44,037 bases of DNA from Gammaproteobacteria bacterium. GTDB lineage: Bacteria; Pseudomonadota; Gammaproteobacteria; Chromatiales; Chromatiaceae. The stretch is taken from NCBI GenBank assembly GCA_024227135.1, contig JAAELC010000385.1, positions 1-44,037 of the forward strand, in the 5' to 3' direction. This document shows positions 15,662-25,389 of the stretch, piece by piece. Positions within the stretch are counted from its first letter, which is position 1; the number at the start of each line of letters is the position of its first letter. A model generated the notes under the pieces. It saw nothing but the letters and a program-made list of their open reading frames with translations, had not been told where the DNA came from and ran no database searches. The translations under genes and the position numbers were made by a program.

Positions 15662-18600
15662 GTGAATTCCCTCAATGGCTGCATTTGGAACGGATTGACG
15701 ATACTACTGGCCCGTAACTCGAAACGGGCAGTGTTTCCCCCCAGTTCAAAGACGACCAGGAAACGGTCAGCTAATTGGGTATTTCTTATCTGGGCCTGGT
15801 CCAGGAGTTTGAACCATGCCCAGGGACCTTCTGTCGTTCGACTGGATTTTTCGCCATGTTGATTCTCAAAGGTAATGCGCACGTAACCGGTGTCGCTGGG
15901 AGCTGGCCACACCAGTTTAAAAGATCGTGCAGGACCGTGTCGGTAGACCACCTTCTGACCGGCCAGATCGATTACGATGCGGCGCGCTTTGGAGTCCAGG
16001 TAAACGGGTTTCAGGGAGAATTCGATTCTGGGTTTGTCTCCTCCGTGAGAAAAGAAAGTGTCTCTGATATGGGCGGCCCGCTCAAACTCCACCAGACTCT
16101 CTTCGGACACTCCCGGGTGCCCCCCTTTGTCCCGCCATCTCCATGGGATCGTGTCGGTATTGACGAAAGGGGCGATGTTCTTATTGAAGAAACTGTCAAG
16201 TACTCGTCCTGGACCGAACATGCGACCGAAATCAGTCAGTGTCACTTCCAGGTCATTGTTCGGGTCCAGTGGGTAACGTCCCGCAATTCCTTTATTGTAG
16301 AGGGCCAGGACACTACCCTTCCAAAGGATTCCGAGTTGATCGTTCGTGGAGTCAACGACCGTGCCCCAACTGCCTTCGGCGAGATCGATGACCCAATTCT
16401 TGATTGGCCATCGTAAACGGGTTTTGGCATATCGTACCAGTTCAGTAACGGGATCTTCACCGTTACCAGATACCTGCCGTATAGCTGCTTCCAGAGCCGC
16501 ACCTCCACGGTTTCCGACGCTATTGAGGTCGACGAGAAGATTCAGCAAATCCACCAGCCTCTCAAACACATCATCCAATGGTGTGGTCTTATCGTCTCGC
16601 TTCTGCACCATTTCATCCAGGAGCTGGAACTCATCTTCCACCTGACTTATCAGACCATCGTCTTTGGAAACGCCATCGATACCTACCCCGGCACTTTTAC
16701 CTGCCCGCATCAGCTTTTCCAACCTCTGTTTCTGTATCTGAGCCTGGGTACTCATGTTGGCCGCAACTTCAGCTACACTTTTTACCCCTTCTCCAGCAGG
16801 TAATCCCCCAATTGCACCCAATGGGGGGTGACTCAGTTTCGTGTTGTCGGCAACAGCTTGGAGCAGTTTTCGAATCGGTGAGGCAGGGCCGGTGGCTACA
16901 TCCAACACATCCACCGCATGACGCAGGCCTTTGTTGATCCGAACGATCTGGATTTCACCGAGTAGTTGTTTCCAATGCCTGATGTAGTCTTCGACATAGT
17001 ACTCTTTCAAACGACTCTGCAGCCGCAGGAGTTTCACTTCGCTGTGGTTTTCACTTCCTTCGTCTGCCAATACCCAATCTTCCTTCAACGTTTCCTTGGT
17101 TAAGCGCAGACTCTCTGGAAGAAACACGCTGTAGTAGCCCTTGTGGGTGTACAAGCCTGGAATGCTCATTTGATTCAGAGTCCCTGTGCGTGCGGCGAAT
17201 ACCTTGTCTCCCCGCCGACCCAGTGCATCGATCAGTAGGAAGTCCAGGCTGTGATCGGTAGCCGCCTGCTTTTTTATTCGGGTATATATCTGTTGTTCAA
17301 GTGGGATGGTCAGTAATGCTGAACGGGCTTGATGAATCAACTCATGGTTCATGGGTAGAGGTGGAAATTTACCCGATAGCAGGGTATCGAGATGCGTCAT
17401 CAAATGCTGTTGCTTAACATTTTCACCCGGCAGGGTGTTTTCCCAGTCTAACAGCATGAAAATCCGGAACTCCTCGGCGTTCATGTATTTTGGCTGGCCC
17501 AGCATCAGGTAGGCTTTCAGGGCTTCACGCAGTAGCGGTTGACTTGTGTCCTGAAGGTGTTGCTCCAGTCGGGCACCGAGACTGTAGAGAAAACGACCAT
17601 TCAGTACGCGGCGATAGGCGGACTCGGCAGCCTGATCGAGTTTTTTACCTTGGTACAGCCCCATTCCCATGGACAAGGGAACATCTTCTGGATAAATCTC
17701 AGTCGAGCTACGAAGCTCGTCCAGAATTTCTACAAGCTTGGAAAAATCCACAGTCCGGAGGGGAAGTTCCAGGATGCCCTGTTGATAGTCAGAGACCTCG
17801 CTCTCCAGATTTCCGATCTCCATCTGATTGCGGGTAAAGCTGGTGGACCATGCCAGTATGGTTCCGGCGGTCAGCCCCAATGCCGTTACATAGGCACCAC
17901 GCCTGATCCAGGTTCGACGGGATTCAAGTTTTCTGTCGGTACCGGCGAGGTTGGCCTCCGGGAAGATCACTTCACGAAACAGGGCCTGAATGAAATAGCT
18001 GCGACCCCGGCCACTGAATGCGGGAAGTCGGGTTCTGTCCAGACCAAAACTCTGGGCCAGATTGCCCATCAACCTGTCTATTGGGGTGCCTTCCTGGGTG
18101 CCGCTGGTAAAATAGGCTCCTCGCAGGAGGGAGCTGGATTCGAAACGGCTGGATTCAAAAATCCCACGCAGTAAACTACTGACGGAGTCTCTCAGTGCTG
18201 CAAACTCCTGGGGAAAGCCATAAATAAGATTGCGGCGCTGGATATCCCGCTCCTGATCTATGCGCCAGAGTACCCGTTCGTCGATGCGGCGTAACAGACT
18301 GTCGTATTCCAGACCTATCGATTCCAAAGCTCCATCCTTGCTCTCCGACTGCGCGAGCGGCAGGGTGAAACCCCACACCTGGGCTCGTTCCTCTCGGCCC
18401 ATGTCTTCGAAGAACTCGGTAAATCCTGCTACCAGGTCACACTTGGTAAACATCATGTAAACGGGAGCCTGGACTCCCAACTGCTCATTGAGCTCCTGGA
18501 TGCGGTTGCGAATCGCCCGCGCGTGCATCCCCCGTTCCTCTTCTGTATAGAGCATCAGGTCGGTGACACTTACTGCAATCAGAATTCCGTTGATGGGTCG

Positions 18601-19245
18601 GCGTTTGCGGTGTTTTTTAAGTAAGCCGAGAAACCCCATCCAGGCGCTGGAGTCCACAGCTGCATTGTGGTCCTGGGTGGTGTAGCGACCCGCGGTATCG
18701 AGCAGGATAGCATCCTCGGTAAACCACCAGTGGCAGTTACGTGTGCCACCGACACCCTCAACTTTTTTATCGGGGGAGTTTTCTGTTTGTGAAAATCTAA
18801 GTCCCGAATTGACCAGAATAGTCGTTTTACCCGAACCGGGAGGCCCGATGATCACATACCAGGGTAGTTCGTACAGATACTGATTACTGCTCAACCAGCC
18901 ACCTTTGCGGCTTTTTTTCAGGACAGCCAGCGCCTGATCGAAACGTTCCTTGAGTCTCTGCAGTTCTTCTTTGGACTGGTCCGGGGCAGATTCCTCCGTG
19001 TGGCTGAGCTCCTCCACCATAACCTGGTCCGCCTTTTTTGACTTCAGTCGTGACCACAGGAGATTGATCAACCACAACAACACCAGAATGACGATGGTAA
19101 CCGCCCTTGCCAGCGGGCTCTCCAGCGGTACTATACCGGCGATGGCGATTAGTGGACCGACGAACCAGATAATCACACCCAGAGCAATGATACCCAGGAG
19201 TTGAATGACCCATCTGATACGGAAAATTGCGAAAAACTTGCTCAC
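15643..19245 (-). CDS. tssM: T6SS inner-membrane protein TssM (IcmF)
   Basis: 1200 aa, GTG start. Two membrane helices near the N-terminus (about 13-36 and 47-65) and a third at about 447-468 frame a cytosolic NTPase-like domain with an intact Walker A (GPPGSGKTT, 134-142) and LLDTAGRYT. The large C-terminal part is periplasmic and ends in the usual TssM beta-domain. TssM joins TssL and TssJ to form the trans-envelope complex. Length is normal. It follows tssL after 57 bases. Confidence 0.95.
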   Translation of the reverse strand: MSKFFAIFRIRWVIQLLGIIALGVIIWFVGPLIAIAGIVPLESPLARAVTIVILVLLWLINLLWSRLKSKKADQVMVEELSHTEESAPDQSKEELQRLKERFDQALAVLKKSRKGGWLSSNQYLYELPWYVIIGPPGSGKTTILVNSGLRFSQTENSPDKKVEGVGGTRNCHWWFTEDAILLDTAGRYTTQDHNAAVDSSAWMGFLGLLKKHRKRRPINGILIAVSVTDLMLYTEEERGMHARAIRNRIQELNEQLGVQAPVYMMFTKCDLVAGFTEFFEDMGREERAQVWGFTLPLAQSESKDGALESIGLEYDSLLRRIDERVLWRIDQERDIQRRNLIYGFPQEFAALRDSVSSLLRGIFESSRFESSSLLRGAYFTSGTQEGTPIDRLMGNLAQSFGLDRTRLPAFSGRGRSYFIQALFREVIFPEANLAGTDRKLESRRTWIRRGAYVTALGLTAGTILAWSTSFTRNQMEIGNLESEVSDYQQGILELPLRTVDFSKLVEILDELRSSTEIYPEDVPLSMGMGLYQGKKLDQAAESAYRRVLNGRFLYSLGARLEQHLQDTSQPLLREALKAYLMLGQPKYMNAEEFRIFMLLDWENTLPGENVKQQHLMTHLDTLLSGKFPPLPMNHELIHQARSALLTIPLEQQIYTRIKKQAATDHSLDFLLIDALGRRGDKVFAARTGTLNQMSIPGLYTHKGYYSVFLPESLRLTKETLKEDWVLADEGSENHSEVKLLRLQSRLKEYYVEDYIRHWKQLLGEIQIVRINKGLRHAVDVLDVATGPASPIRKLLQAVADNTKLSHPPLGAIGGLPAGEGVKSVAEVAANMSTQAQIQKQRLEKLMRAGKSAGVGIDGVSKDDGLISQVEDEFQLLDEMVQKRDDKTTPLDDVFERLVDLLNLLVDLNSVGNRGGAALEAAIRQVSGNGEDPVTELVRYAKTRLRWPIKNWVIDLAEGSWGTVVDSTNDQLGILWKGSVLALYNKGIAGRYPLDPNNDLEVTLTDFGRMFGPGRVLDSFFNKNIAPFVNTDTIPWRWRDKGGHPGVSEESLVEFERAAHIRDTFFSHGGDKPRIEFSLKPVYLDSKARRIVIDLAGQKVVYRHGPARSFKLVWPAPSDTGYVRITFENQHGEKSSRTTEGPWAWFKLLDQAQIRNTQLADRFLVVFELGGNTARFELRASSIVNPFQMQPLREFTCPTKL

Positions 19246-19302
19246 TGTTCCACTGCCTTTTCGCAGAAAACGTCGGGGAAGGGTTTCTCAGAACGCGTTA
19301 CG

Positions 19303-20676
19303 CTATTTTTCAAGAATCACCTCGACCCGCCGGTTTCGAGCTCTGTTCTGGGGCGTATCGTTGGGTACGAGGGGTTCATTGTCCGCTCGCCCGTCTGCTG
19401 TGATCTCGCCGGGAATGGTGGCACTGCTTTCCAGTATGTCTGCAACCGCCTGGGCACGCGCTATTGAAAGATGCCAGTTGGAAGGGAAACGCAATGTATG
19501 AATAGGAACATTATCTGAATGCCCGGCAACGACTATCTGTTCATCCGTGGTTGCGAGTGCTTCAGCGATACGTTTGAGGAGGGGTTTGAAGGTGGCGCTG
19601 ACCTTGTCACTGCCCGATCCAAACAAACCTTTGTTGCGCAGACGGATGATAATGCTGCGTTCCCCATCGATCAGTTCCACCAGCTTCTGCTGGATTTCCG
19701 GTTCGAGAAATCCGGAGAGGTGTTTGTAGGTGGAAATTTGAACAGGGGGGGGAGGGATGTCTTCCTCGATGGTCTTAGTCGCGGGTTGTGGAGACGAGGC
19801 AGGCTGGGTAATACGGGCTACTTCGGTCGGCGGTTCTTCCCGACCGATGGTGTAGAGTTCTTTGAAAACCGGTATGGATGCCTGGTTGATAAAATAGCTG
19901 AAAATCAGGTAAGTACTCAATAGCAAGGCACTTGCGAAGGCTGCCACCACCCAAAGCGGGATATGGTAGCGCAGCGTGTGGCTGGTACTTTCCTCGGATC
20001 GCCAATGGGGAGAAAGGTTACGCTCAAACTCTCCCCGTTGCCGCCGTATCGCACGGTAAGTACTGTCACGAAGCTGTTCCAGAGTTCGCAGGCCGTCATC
20101 GATTACCCGAAATTTCCCCTCGAACCCCATGCTCATACAGATATACATCAGTTCCAACAGGTCGATATGGCGGTTTGGTTCCTGCAGTTTGTGTTGAAGG
20201 ATGTCAAAAAACTTCTGGCCTCCCCAGGCCTCCCGGTGAAACTGTATCAGCAGACTTTGATTTTTCCAGGTGCTTTCGTTTCCCCAGGGCGTATTGAGGA
20301 CGGTCTCATCGACTACGGTACAGAGGCAATAACTAGCTTCATGGATGGTCTCTCGGTCCACATTCTCCGAACGGGCGCGGTTCTCGAAGTTGTGAATCTC
20401 CTGCTCCATATGGCTACGCAGTCCGGTCACGTCTTGATGGTGCGGTGTATTGCGCAGTTTGCTCAGCAACGACAGAAGAGGTGAAGCTGCCACTGTCAAT
20501 GGATTCATGACCTGACCGGTATGGGTGCCTGCATTCTGAAGCCGTGTCGCCTGAGGGGGCGGGGCATACTGTTTCGGAGGCCGTTTAGTGGATCTGTTAC
20601 CACGCTGCCCACCGGGGGTAGGTCTTACGACCGTGCGGTCGCCACCATTTTCATTGTAAGGGTCGTCTGTATTCAC
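19303..20676 (-). CDS. tssL: T6SS TssL (DotU) with C-terminal OmpA-like peptidoglycan-binding domain
   Basis: 457 aa, GTG start 5 bases beyond the tssK stop. Residues 1-40 are a cytosolic tail carrying GGDRTVVRPTPGG; Thr15 sits where Agrobacterium TssL is phosphorylated by PpkA (Thr14) and recognised by Fha. The DotU domain is at about 55-225 (EASYCLCTVVDETVLNTPWG), the membrane helix at about 238-262, a Pro-rich linker with a run of 8 G (19745-19752) follows, and the OmpA-type domain (about 325-457: AGHSDNVPI, RAQAVADIL, NRRVEVILE) anchors to peptidoglycan. The phosphosite upstream of any internal ATG supports the GTG start. Confidence 0.94.
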   Translation of the reverse strand: MNTDDPYNENGGDRTVVRPTPGGQRGNRSTKRPPKQYAPPPQATRLQNAGTHTGQVMNPLTVAASPLLSLLSKLRNTPHHQDVTGLRSHMEQEIHNFENRARSENVDRETIHEASYCLCTVVDETVLNTPWGNESTWKNQSLLIQFHREAWGGQKFFDILQHKLQEPNRHIDLLELMYICMSMGFEGKFRVIDDGLRTLEQLRDSTYRAIRRQRGEFERNLSPHWRSEESTSHTLRYHIPLWVVAAFASALLLSTYLIFSYFINQASIPVFKELYTIGREEPPTEVARITQPASSPQPATKTIEEDIPPPPVQISTYKHLSGFLEPEIQQKLVELIDGERSIIIRLRNKGLFGSGSDKVSATFKPLLKRIAEALATTDEQIVVAGHSDNVPIHTLRFPSNWHLSIARAQAVADILESSATIPGEITADGRADNEPLVPNDTPQNRARNRRVEVILEK

Positions 20677-20681
20677 TTTGA

Positions 20682-22016
20682 TCAGTCTTTGATAGCCCAG
20701 AACTCCATTTCAAGACCCGGGAATTTGCCACCGATATGGAAAGCGAACCCACCGGAAGTGCTTAATTGCTTCCAAAGCTCGTTTTTGCGGTCCAGCTCGA
20801 AATAGGTGAATCCCGAGTTGTAAGGTATCTGTCGGGGTGCCACGGCGAGCGGCCGCATGGCGATACCGGGTAGCTGGAGGTTGACTAACTGGCTGATCTG
20901 TTCCACCGGTCCGATTTTGACCTGAGTAGGAAACTGTTTGCGAATGACATCAACCTTGACGCTGGCATTGACTGCCAGTACGAAATTGGCATTGGTCAGA
21001 AGATTTCTGTCCGGCAGTATGGCGACATGAATCTGATAGCGTCGTTCCTGCAACGGAATGGCGATGGCATTCTGTTCCAGCACCATGCTGAGCGATGCTC
21101 GAAGTGAGGACATCAATGCAAGGAAGGTGGTTTGCAGGTCATCGTGCAGGTAAGCCGGTATCTTCGGCGGACGTCTCTGTTTATCGGTAAAAGTCGCCAG
21201 TTCTCCGGCTGCCTGTATGCCGGTCCGGTAAAAGTCTTCGGGGTGAAGCCCATCCATATCGGAGAGATGAGTGAACAGCGGTTGGAGCCGGTTGACCATC
21301 TGCAGCATCATGAAGTCGGCGATCTCTGCGGCCCCGCCTTTCCCGGATTCGGTGATTCGCCCGGCTAGTGCCTCGGATCGGTGACTCAACAAGCCCTGCA
21401 GTTCCTCGAGAAAACCGTGTAGCCGGGGGACCGCCCGACAGTCGAGGCAGGGTGGGATGAACTCTTCGTCGATCACGAGCATTCTGTTGGCCTTGATTTC
21501 CACCACTCTGGCCAGCGGCATAATGATGAACTGGCTGCAATCATTGGACTCGGAAATCAATCGTAAACGCAACTTACCGGTCAGGATGCGCGCCTGGGTG
21601 TCACCGCTGGAATCAGTATCTCGAATTTCCTGCTCTCTAGGTAGATAGCGTGCCAGACTCTCCAGGCTATCGCTGCGATCACTTTCTGTATTGCCTTGAC
21701 GTCGCGCCGGCAGCGCCAGGTAGACAAGGGTGTTCTGAGTGTTTTCCTGTATATCGAGAATCTGTGGTGGATCGTCCTCATCGGGAATATTGAACGATGT
21801 TCCATCTGGAAGAATTCCATCGCAGACTCGTACTGCCAGTTTCCCCTGGGTCAGTAAATCCTGGTCCAGTTTCAGGTGACGAATACCCCAACCGTAGGGT
21901 CGAAGGGGGGCGCTGCGTGATTCAACGAGATGTTCGAAATAACGATCCTGTTGCTGGAAATGGTGAGGGCGAAGAAACATGCCCTCGGTCCAGATAACCC
22001 GGTTTCGCCATGCCAT
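20682..22016 (-). CDS. tssK: T6SS baseplate protein TssK
   Basis: 444 aa, ATG start. It opens with the diagnostic TssK sequence VIWTEGMFLRPHHFQQQDRY and has PYGWGIRHL shortly after. TssK is a cytosolic trimer that links the baseplate (TssFG) to the TssJLM membrane complex. Length is normal for the family. The tssL gene follows after 5 bases, so the two are co-transcribed. Confidence 0.95.
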   Translation of the reverse strand: MAWRNRVIWTEGMFLRPHHFQQQDRYFEHLVESRSAPLRPYGWGIRHLKLDQDLLTQGKLAVRVCDGILPDGTSFNIPDEDDPPQILDIQENTQNTLVYLALPARRQGNTESDRSDSLESLARYLPREQEIRDTDSSGDTQARILTGKLRLRLISESNDCSQFIIMPLARVVEIKANRMLVIDEEFIPPCLDCRAVPRLHGFLEELQGLLSHRSEALAGRITESGKGGAAEIADFMMLQMVNRLQPLFTHLSDMDGLHPEDFYRTGIQAAGELATFTDKQRRPPKIPAYLHDDLQTTFLALMSSLRASLSMVLEQNAIAIPLQERRYQIHVAILPDRNLLTNANFVLAVNASVKVDVIRKQFPTQVKIGPVEQISQLVNLQLPGIAMRPLAVAPRQIPYNSGFTYFELDRKNELWKQLSTSGGFAFHIGGKFPGLEMEFWAIKD

Positions 22017-22058
22017 ATTCCTGATCCTGTTCCAACCAGCGTTTCCTTCTTGCTTACT

Positions 22059-22559
22059 CTATTCGGCTTCAACCCGCTTGGCTACCCCTGGAGCGATAGT
22101 AAGCTCGTTTTCACCCAGCCGTATCGCCAGGGAGTTGGCTTGTCGCGTGGCAATCGGGGTCAGGGCGCGCCAGATGGCGTTATCCAGATCCCGATAGGCG
22201 GCCAGTATTCCGATAAAACGGGTTTCCGGGCTGAGTTCCAGGTCGAGGATACGCCTTTCCCCCGGCTTGAACTCCAACTCTTTACGCGATGCGGCCAGAT
22301 CACTTGCCAGGATGGTACGGTCCTGGTCAAACAGGGTGAAAAAATCCGCTGTTTTGAACTCGGTCTCTGCTTTGAGTTCGTACAGCCGGACGACCAGGGG
22401 GGACGGATCGCCATCTGTATTGGGGTTCAGCAGTGGTGATGCGGTGATGTGAAGCGCCAGCAGCGTTTTCGGGGGCTCTCCCGGTCCGCTCGCGCATCCA
22501 CTGAGAACGAACAACAGAATCACATAAGTAATGAATGCAAGAGGATGGCAATGCCGCAT
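22059..22559 (-). CDS. tssJ: T6SS outer-membrane lipoprotein TssJ
   Basis: 166 aa from the ATG at 22557-22559, which has GGAGAG 8 bases upstream; the longer reading starts from a TTG and is less likely. A short signal peptide ends in the lipobox VLSGC, so the protein is lipid-anchored. The rest matches TssJ (VVRLYELK, FF.LFD in FFTLFDQD, ELSPETRFIGILAAYRD, and the closing beta strands). TssJ binds the periplasmic end of TssM. It is the first gene of the minus-strand tss operon seen here. Confidence 0.93.
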   Translation of the reverse strand: MRHCHPLAFITYVILLFVLSGCASGPGEPPKTLLALHITASPLLNPNTDGDPSPLVVRLYELKAETEFKTADFFTLFDQDRTILASDLAASRKELEFKPGERRILDLELSPETRFIGILAAYRDLDNAIWRALTPIATRQANSLAIRLGENELTIAPGVAKRVEAE

Positions 22560-22992
22560 ATCTGACTCTCCATGAAAGGCGCGCAAACTGTCACGTTGGC
22601 AAGCAAGGATCTTTATAACGCTCGCAGATAGCAGGCCTTTTTGTGTTGTTTTTGCATTTACTGATGATAATCGGAGTGTGAATCCTTTCTCAAGCTTATT
22701 CGTGACTTGTATTCACCACGTTGCCTGGAGGCTGTTGACGGACAAGAATTATTATCCTGGCAGATAAGGGTTGAAATGTTAACGGGTATCGTCACTGCCG
22801 TTTGTCTGGCTGTTTTCTTGATCAGATTCGTTTGGAGATAGCCAGTTCTTATGTTGACGTTAACGTAAACGTAAGCTATGTTTCAGGCTGTGGTCTGACA
22901 GGGAAAGGCGGGCAACCCCTGTACCCAGGGGATCACTCCCGTGTCAGGCTGAAAAACAGGCATGAATACAGTTCACCCTCAGGAGGGCGTTT
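22560..22992. other. Divergent intergenic region between the tss and liu operons
   Basis: No gene is supported over these 433 bases. It should hold the tssJ promoter (minus) and the liu operon promoter (plus). The left half is AT-rich. The only clear motif is the ACGT-repeat palindrome at 22854-22875. A good AGGAGG ribosome site (22981-22986) precedes liuA. Confidence 0.5.
22854..22875 (+). promoter_or_regulatory. Candidate LiuR (MerR-family) operator upstream of the liu operon
   Basis: The stretch begins TTGACGTTAACGT and goes on AAACGTAAG: three ACGT cores at short spacing around the perfect palindrome ACGTTAACGT. In proteobacteria, liu genes are often controlled by the MerR-family LiuR, whose sites are ACGT-rich palindromes upstream of liuA. 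No liuR gene is in the window, so assignment is by pattern and position. Confidence 0.5.
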
Positions 22993-22995
22993 TTG

Positions 22996-24159
22996 ATGAT
23001 CCATCTACCATCCCTGAACTTCGATCTCGGCGAAACTACGGAAATGTTGCGTGATGCCGTACGGGAGTTTTCCGATGCTGAGATAGCGCCGCTCGCCGAA
23101 CAGATAGATCGGGATAACGATTTTCCTTCCCATCTGTGGAAGAAATTTGGTGATATGGGGTTGCTGGGTGTTACCGTAAGCGAGGAGTTTGGTGGCAGCG
23201 ACATGGGATATACGGCCCATATCGTGGCGATGGAAGAGATCAGCCGGGCATCGGCATCGGTGGGATTGAGCTACGGAGCCCATTCGAATCTCTGTGTCAA
23301 CCAGATCAAGCGCAATGGCACACACGAGCAGAAAACGAAATACCTTCCCGGTCTGATCCAGGGAGAGAAAGTGGGGGCTTTGGCCATGTCGGAGCCCAAT
23401 GCGGGTTCTGATGTGGTGAGTCTGCGCCTGAAGGCGGAGAAGAAAGGCGACCGCTATCTGCTCAACGGCACCAAGATGTGGATTACCAACGGTCCGGAGG
23501 CCGATGTGGTGGTGGTCTACGCAAAAACGGATCCGCAGGCGGGCCCGCGGGGCATCACAGCGTTCATCGTGGAAAAGTCCTTCGGTTTCAAGACGGCGCA
23601 GAAGCTGGACAAGCTGGGTATGCGGGGTTCGAATACCGGTGAACTGGTTTTTGAAGACGTTGAAGTCCCGGAGGAGAATATTTTGGGTCAGCTCAACGGT
23701 GGTGTGAAGGTATTGATGAGCGGGCTGGACTATGAGCGGGCGGTACTGGCGGGAGGCCCCCTGGGTATCATGGATGCCTGTATGGATGCGGTTGTACCTT
23801 ATATTCACGAACGCGAACAGTTTGGCCGTCCGATCGGAGAATTTGAATTGATGCAGGGAAAGATGGCGGACATGTACACGACCATGAACGCCTGTAAAGC
23901 CTACGCCTATGCGGTGGGTAAAGCCTGTGATCGCGACGAAACCACGCGCAAGGATGCTGCAGGCGTGATTCTGTATACGGCTGAAAAAGCCACCTGGATG
24001 GCACTGGAGGCAATCCAGACATTGGGGGGCAACGGCTACATCAATGAATACCCCACCGGGCGTCTGCTGCGCGATGCGAAGCTATATGAAATCGGTGCGG
24101 GTACTTCGGAAATTCGCCGGATGCTGATTGGTCGCGAACTTTTTGAAGAAACCGCGTGA
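22996..24159 (+). CDS. liuA: Isovaleryl-CoA dehydrogenase
   Basis: 387 aa from the ATG at 22996, 9 bases after AGGAGG; an in-frame TTG just before it is not needed. An FAD acyl-CoA dehydrogenase with SEPNAGSD and WITNG motifs. The catalytic Glu247 lies in [14 protein letters not shown], the position special to isovaleryl-CoA dehydrogenases, and the usual C-terminal site reads YEIGAGTSE with Gly in place of Glu. That is strong evidence for the substrate: oxidation of isovaleryl-CoA to 3-methylcrotonyl-CoA in leucine breakdown. First gene of the operon. Confidence 0.93.
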   Translation: MIHLPSLNFDLGETTEMLRDAVREFSDAEIAPLAEQIDRDNDFPSHLWKKFGDMGLLGVTVSEEFGGSDMGYTAHIVAMEEISRASASVGLSYGAHSNLCVNQIKRNGTHEQKTKYLPGLIQGEKVGALAMSEPNAGSDVVSLRLKAEKKGDRYLLNGTKMWITNGPEADVVVVYAKTDPQAGPRGITAFIVEKSFGFKTAQKLDKLGMRGSNTGELVFEDVEVPEENILGQLNGGVKVLMSGLDYERAVLAGGPLGIMDACMDAVVPYIHEREQFGRPIGEFELMQGKMADMYTTMNACKAYAYAVGKACDRDETTRKDAAGVILYTAEKATWMALEAIQTLGGNGYINEYPTGRLLRDAKLYEIGAGTSEIRRMLIGRELFEETA

Positions 24160-24207
24160 GCCTGACGGCCGTTAATCACTGCTGATAATAAATGGAGATG
24201 AAACATC

Positions 24208-25389
24208 ATGAATGACCCCGTTGTTATCGTGGGTGCTGCCCGAACGCCTATGGGTGGGTACCAGGGTTCCCTGGCCACGGAGACTGCCAATGCGCTGGGA
24301 GCTGCTGCCATTCGGGCGGCGGTGGAGAGGGCCGGTATCGCCGGTGAGGATGTCCAGGAACTGTTCATGGGCAACGTGCTGCAGGCGGGGCAGGGGCAGG
24401 CACCGGCGCGTCAGGCTTGTCTGGGTGCGGGTTTGCCCCTGGGTGTGGGTTGCACGACGATCAACAAGATTTGCGGTTCAGGGATGAAATCGGTGATGTT
24501 GTCCAACGATCTGATCCTGGGAGGTGTCAACGACATCATGGTTGCGGGTGGTATGGAGAGTATGTCCAATTCCCCCTACTTACTGCCCAAGGCTCGGACG
24601 GGTTACCGCATGGGGCACGGCCAGGTTGTTGACCAGATGTTTCTTGACGGTCTGGAGGATGCCTATGAGAAAGGACGCCTCATGGGAACCTTTGCCGAGC
24701 AGTGTGTGGATAAGTACGGTTTTACCCGGGAGCAACAGGACAATTTTGCCATCACCTCTCTGGAACGTGCCAAAAAGGCCATCGAAGACGGGAGCTTTCG
24801 GTCGGAGATTACCCCGATGTCGGTGCGTACCCGGCGTAAAGAGGTGCTGGTGGAGTCCGACGAGCAGCCTTTTAACGCCAATATCGAAAAGATTCCCACG
24901 TTGCGCCCCGCCTTTCGAAAAGATGGCACGGTGACCGCGGCCAATTCGAGTTCCATCTCGGATGGTGCCGCTGCCCTGGTGATGATGCGCCGGTCCGAAG
25001 CCGAAAAAAGAGGGCTGAACCCCATGGCGACGATTCTGGGTCACAGTACCCATGCCCAGGAACCCGCCTGGTTTACCACGGCTCCGGCAGGGGCGGTGAA
25101 TAAACTCTATGCCAGACTGGGTATGAGCAATCGGGATTTCGATCTCTACGAGATCAACGAAGCCTTTGCCGTGGTCGCCATGACAGCTATGCAGGATCTG
25201 GATCTGCCCCATGATAAAGTCAATGTGCATGGCGGTGCCTGTGCATTGGGACACCCCATCGGTGCTTCCGGTGCCCGTATCCTGGTGACTCTGCTGGCCG
25301 CCCTGGAAAAGTACGACCTCAAGCGTGGTATCGCATCGCTTTGTATTGGCGGTGGGGAGGCTACGGCAATCGCAGTGGAGCGTACCTGA
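24208..25389 (+). CDS. Acetyl-CoA C-acetyltransferase (thiolase)
   Basis: 393 aa, ATG after GGAGATGA. Thiolase fold with nucleophilic Cys89 (INKICGSGMKS), His349 (GHPIGASGAR) and Cys379 (SLCIGGGEA), plus NEAFAV. It would cleave acetoacetyl-CoA, one product of the HMG-CoA lyase route, into two acetyl-CoA, which fits its place in the leu operon; other short 3-ketoacyl-CoAs are possible. It lies 48 bases after liuA. Confidence 0.9.
   Translation: MNDPVVIVGAARTPMGGYQGSLATETANALGAAAIRAAVERAGIAGEDVQELFMGNVLQAGQGQAPARQACLGAGLPLGVGCTTINKICGSGMKSVMLSNDLILGGVNDIMVAGGMESMSNSPYLLPKARTGYRMGHGQVVDQMFLDGLEDAYEKGRLMGTFAEQCVDKYGFTREQQDNFAITSLERAKKAIEDGSFRSEITPMSVRTRRKEVLVESDEQPFNANIEKIPTLRPAFRKDGTVTAANSSSISDGAAALVMMRRSEAEKRGLNPMATILGHSTHAQEPAWFTTAPAGAVNKLYARLGMSNRDFDLYEINEAFAVVAMTAMQDLDLPHDKVNVHGGACALGHPIGASGARILVTLLAALEKYDLKRGIASLCIGGGEATAIAVERT

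Noticed and set aside
23005-23808. A 267-codon minus-strand frame opposite liuA
   Set aside because: Antisense to a clear isovaleryl-CoA dehydrogenase; His/Arg-rich composition typical of a reverse reading.
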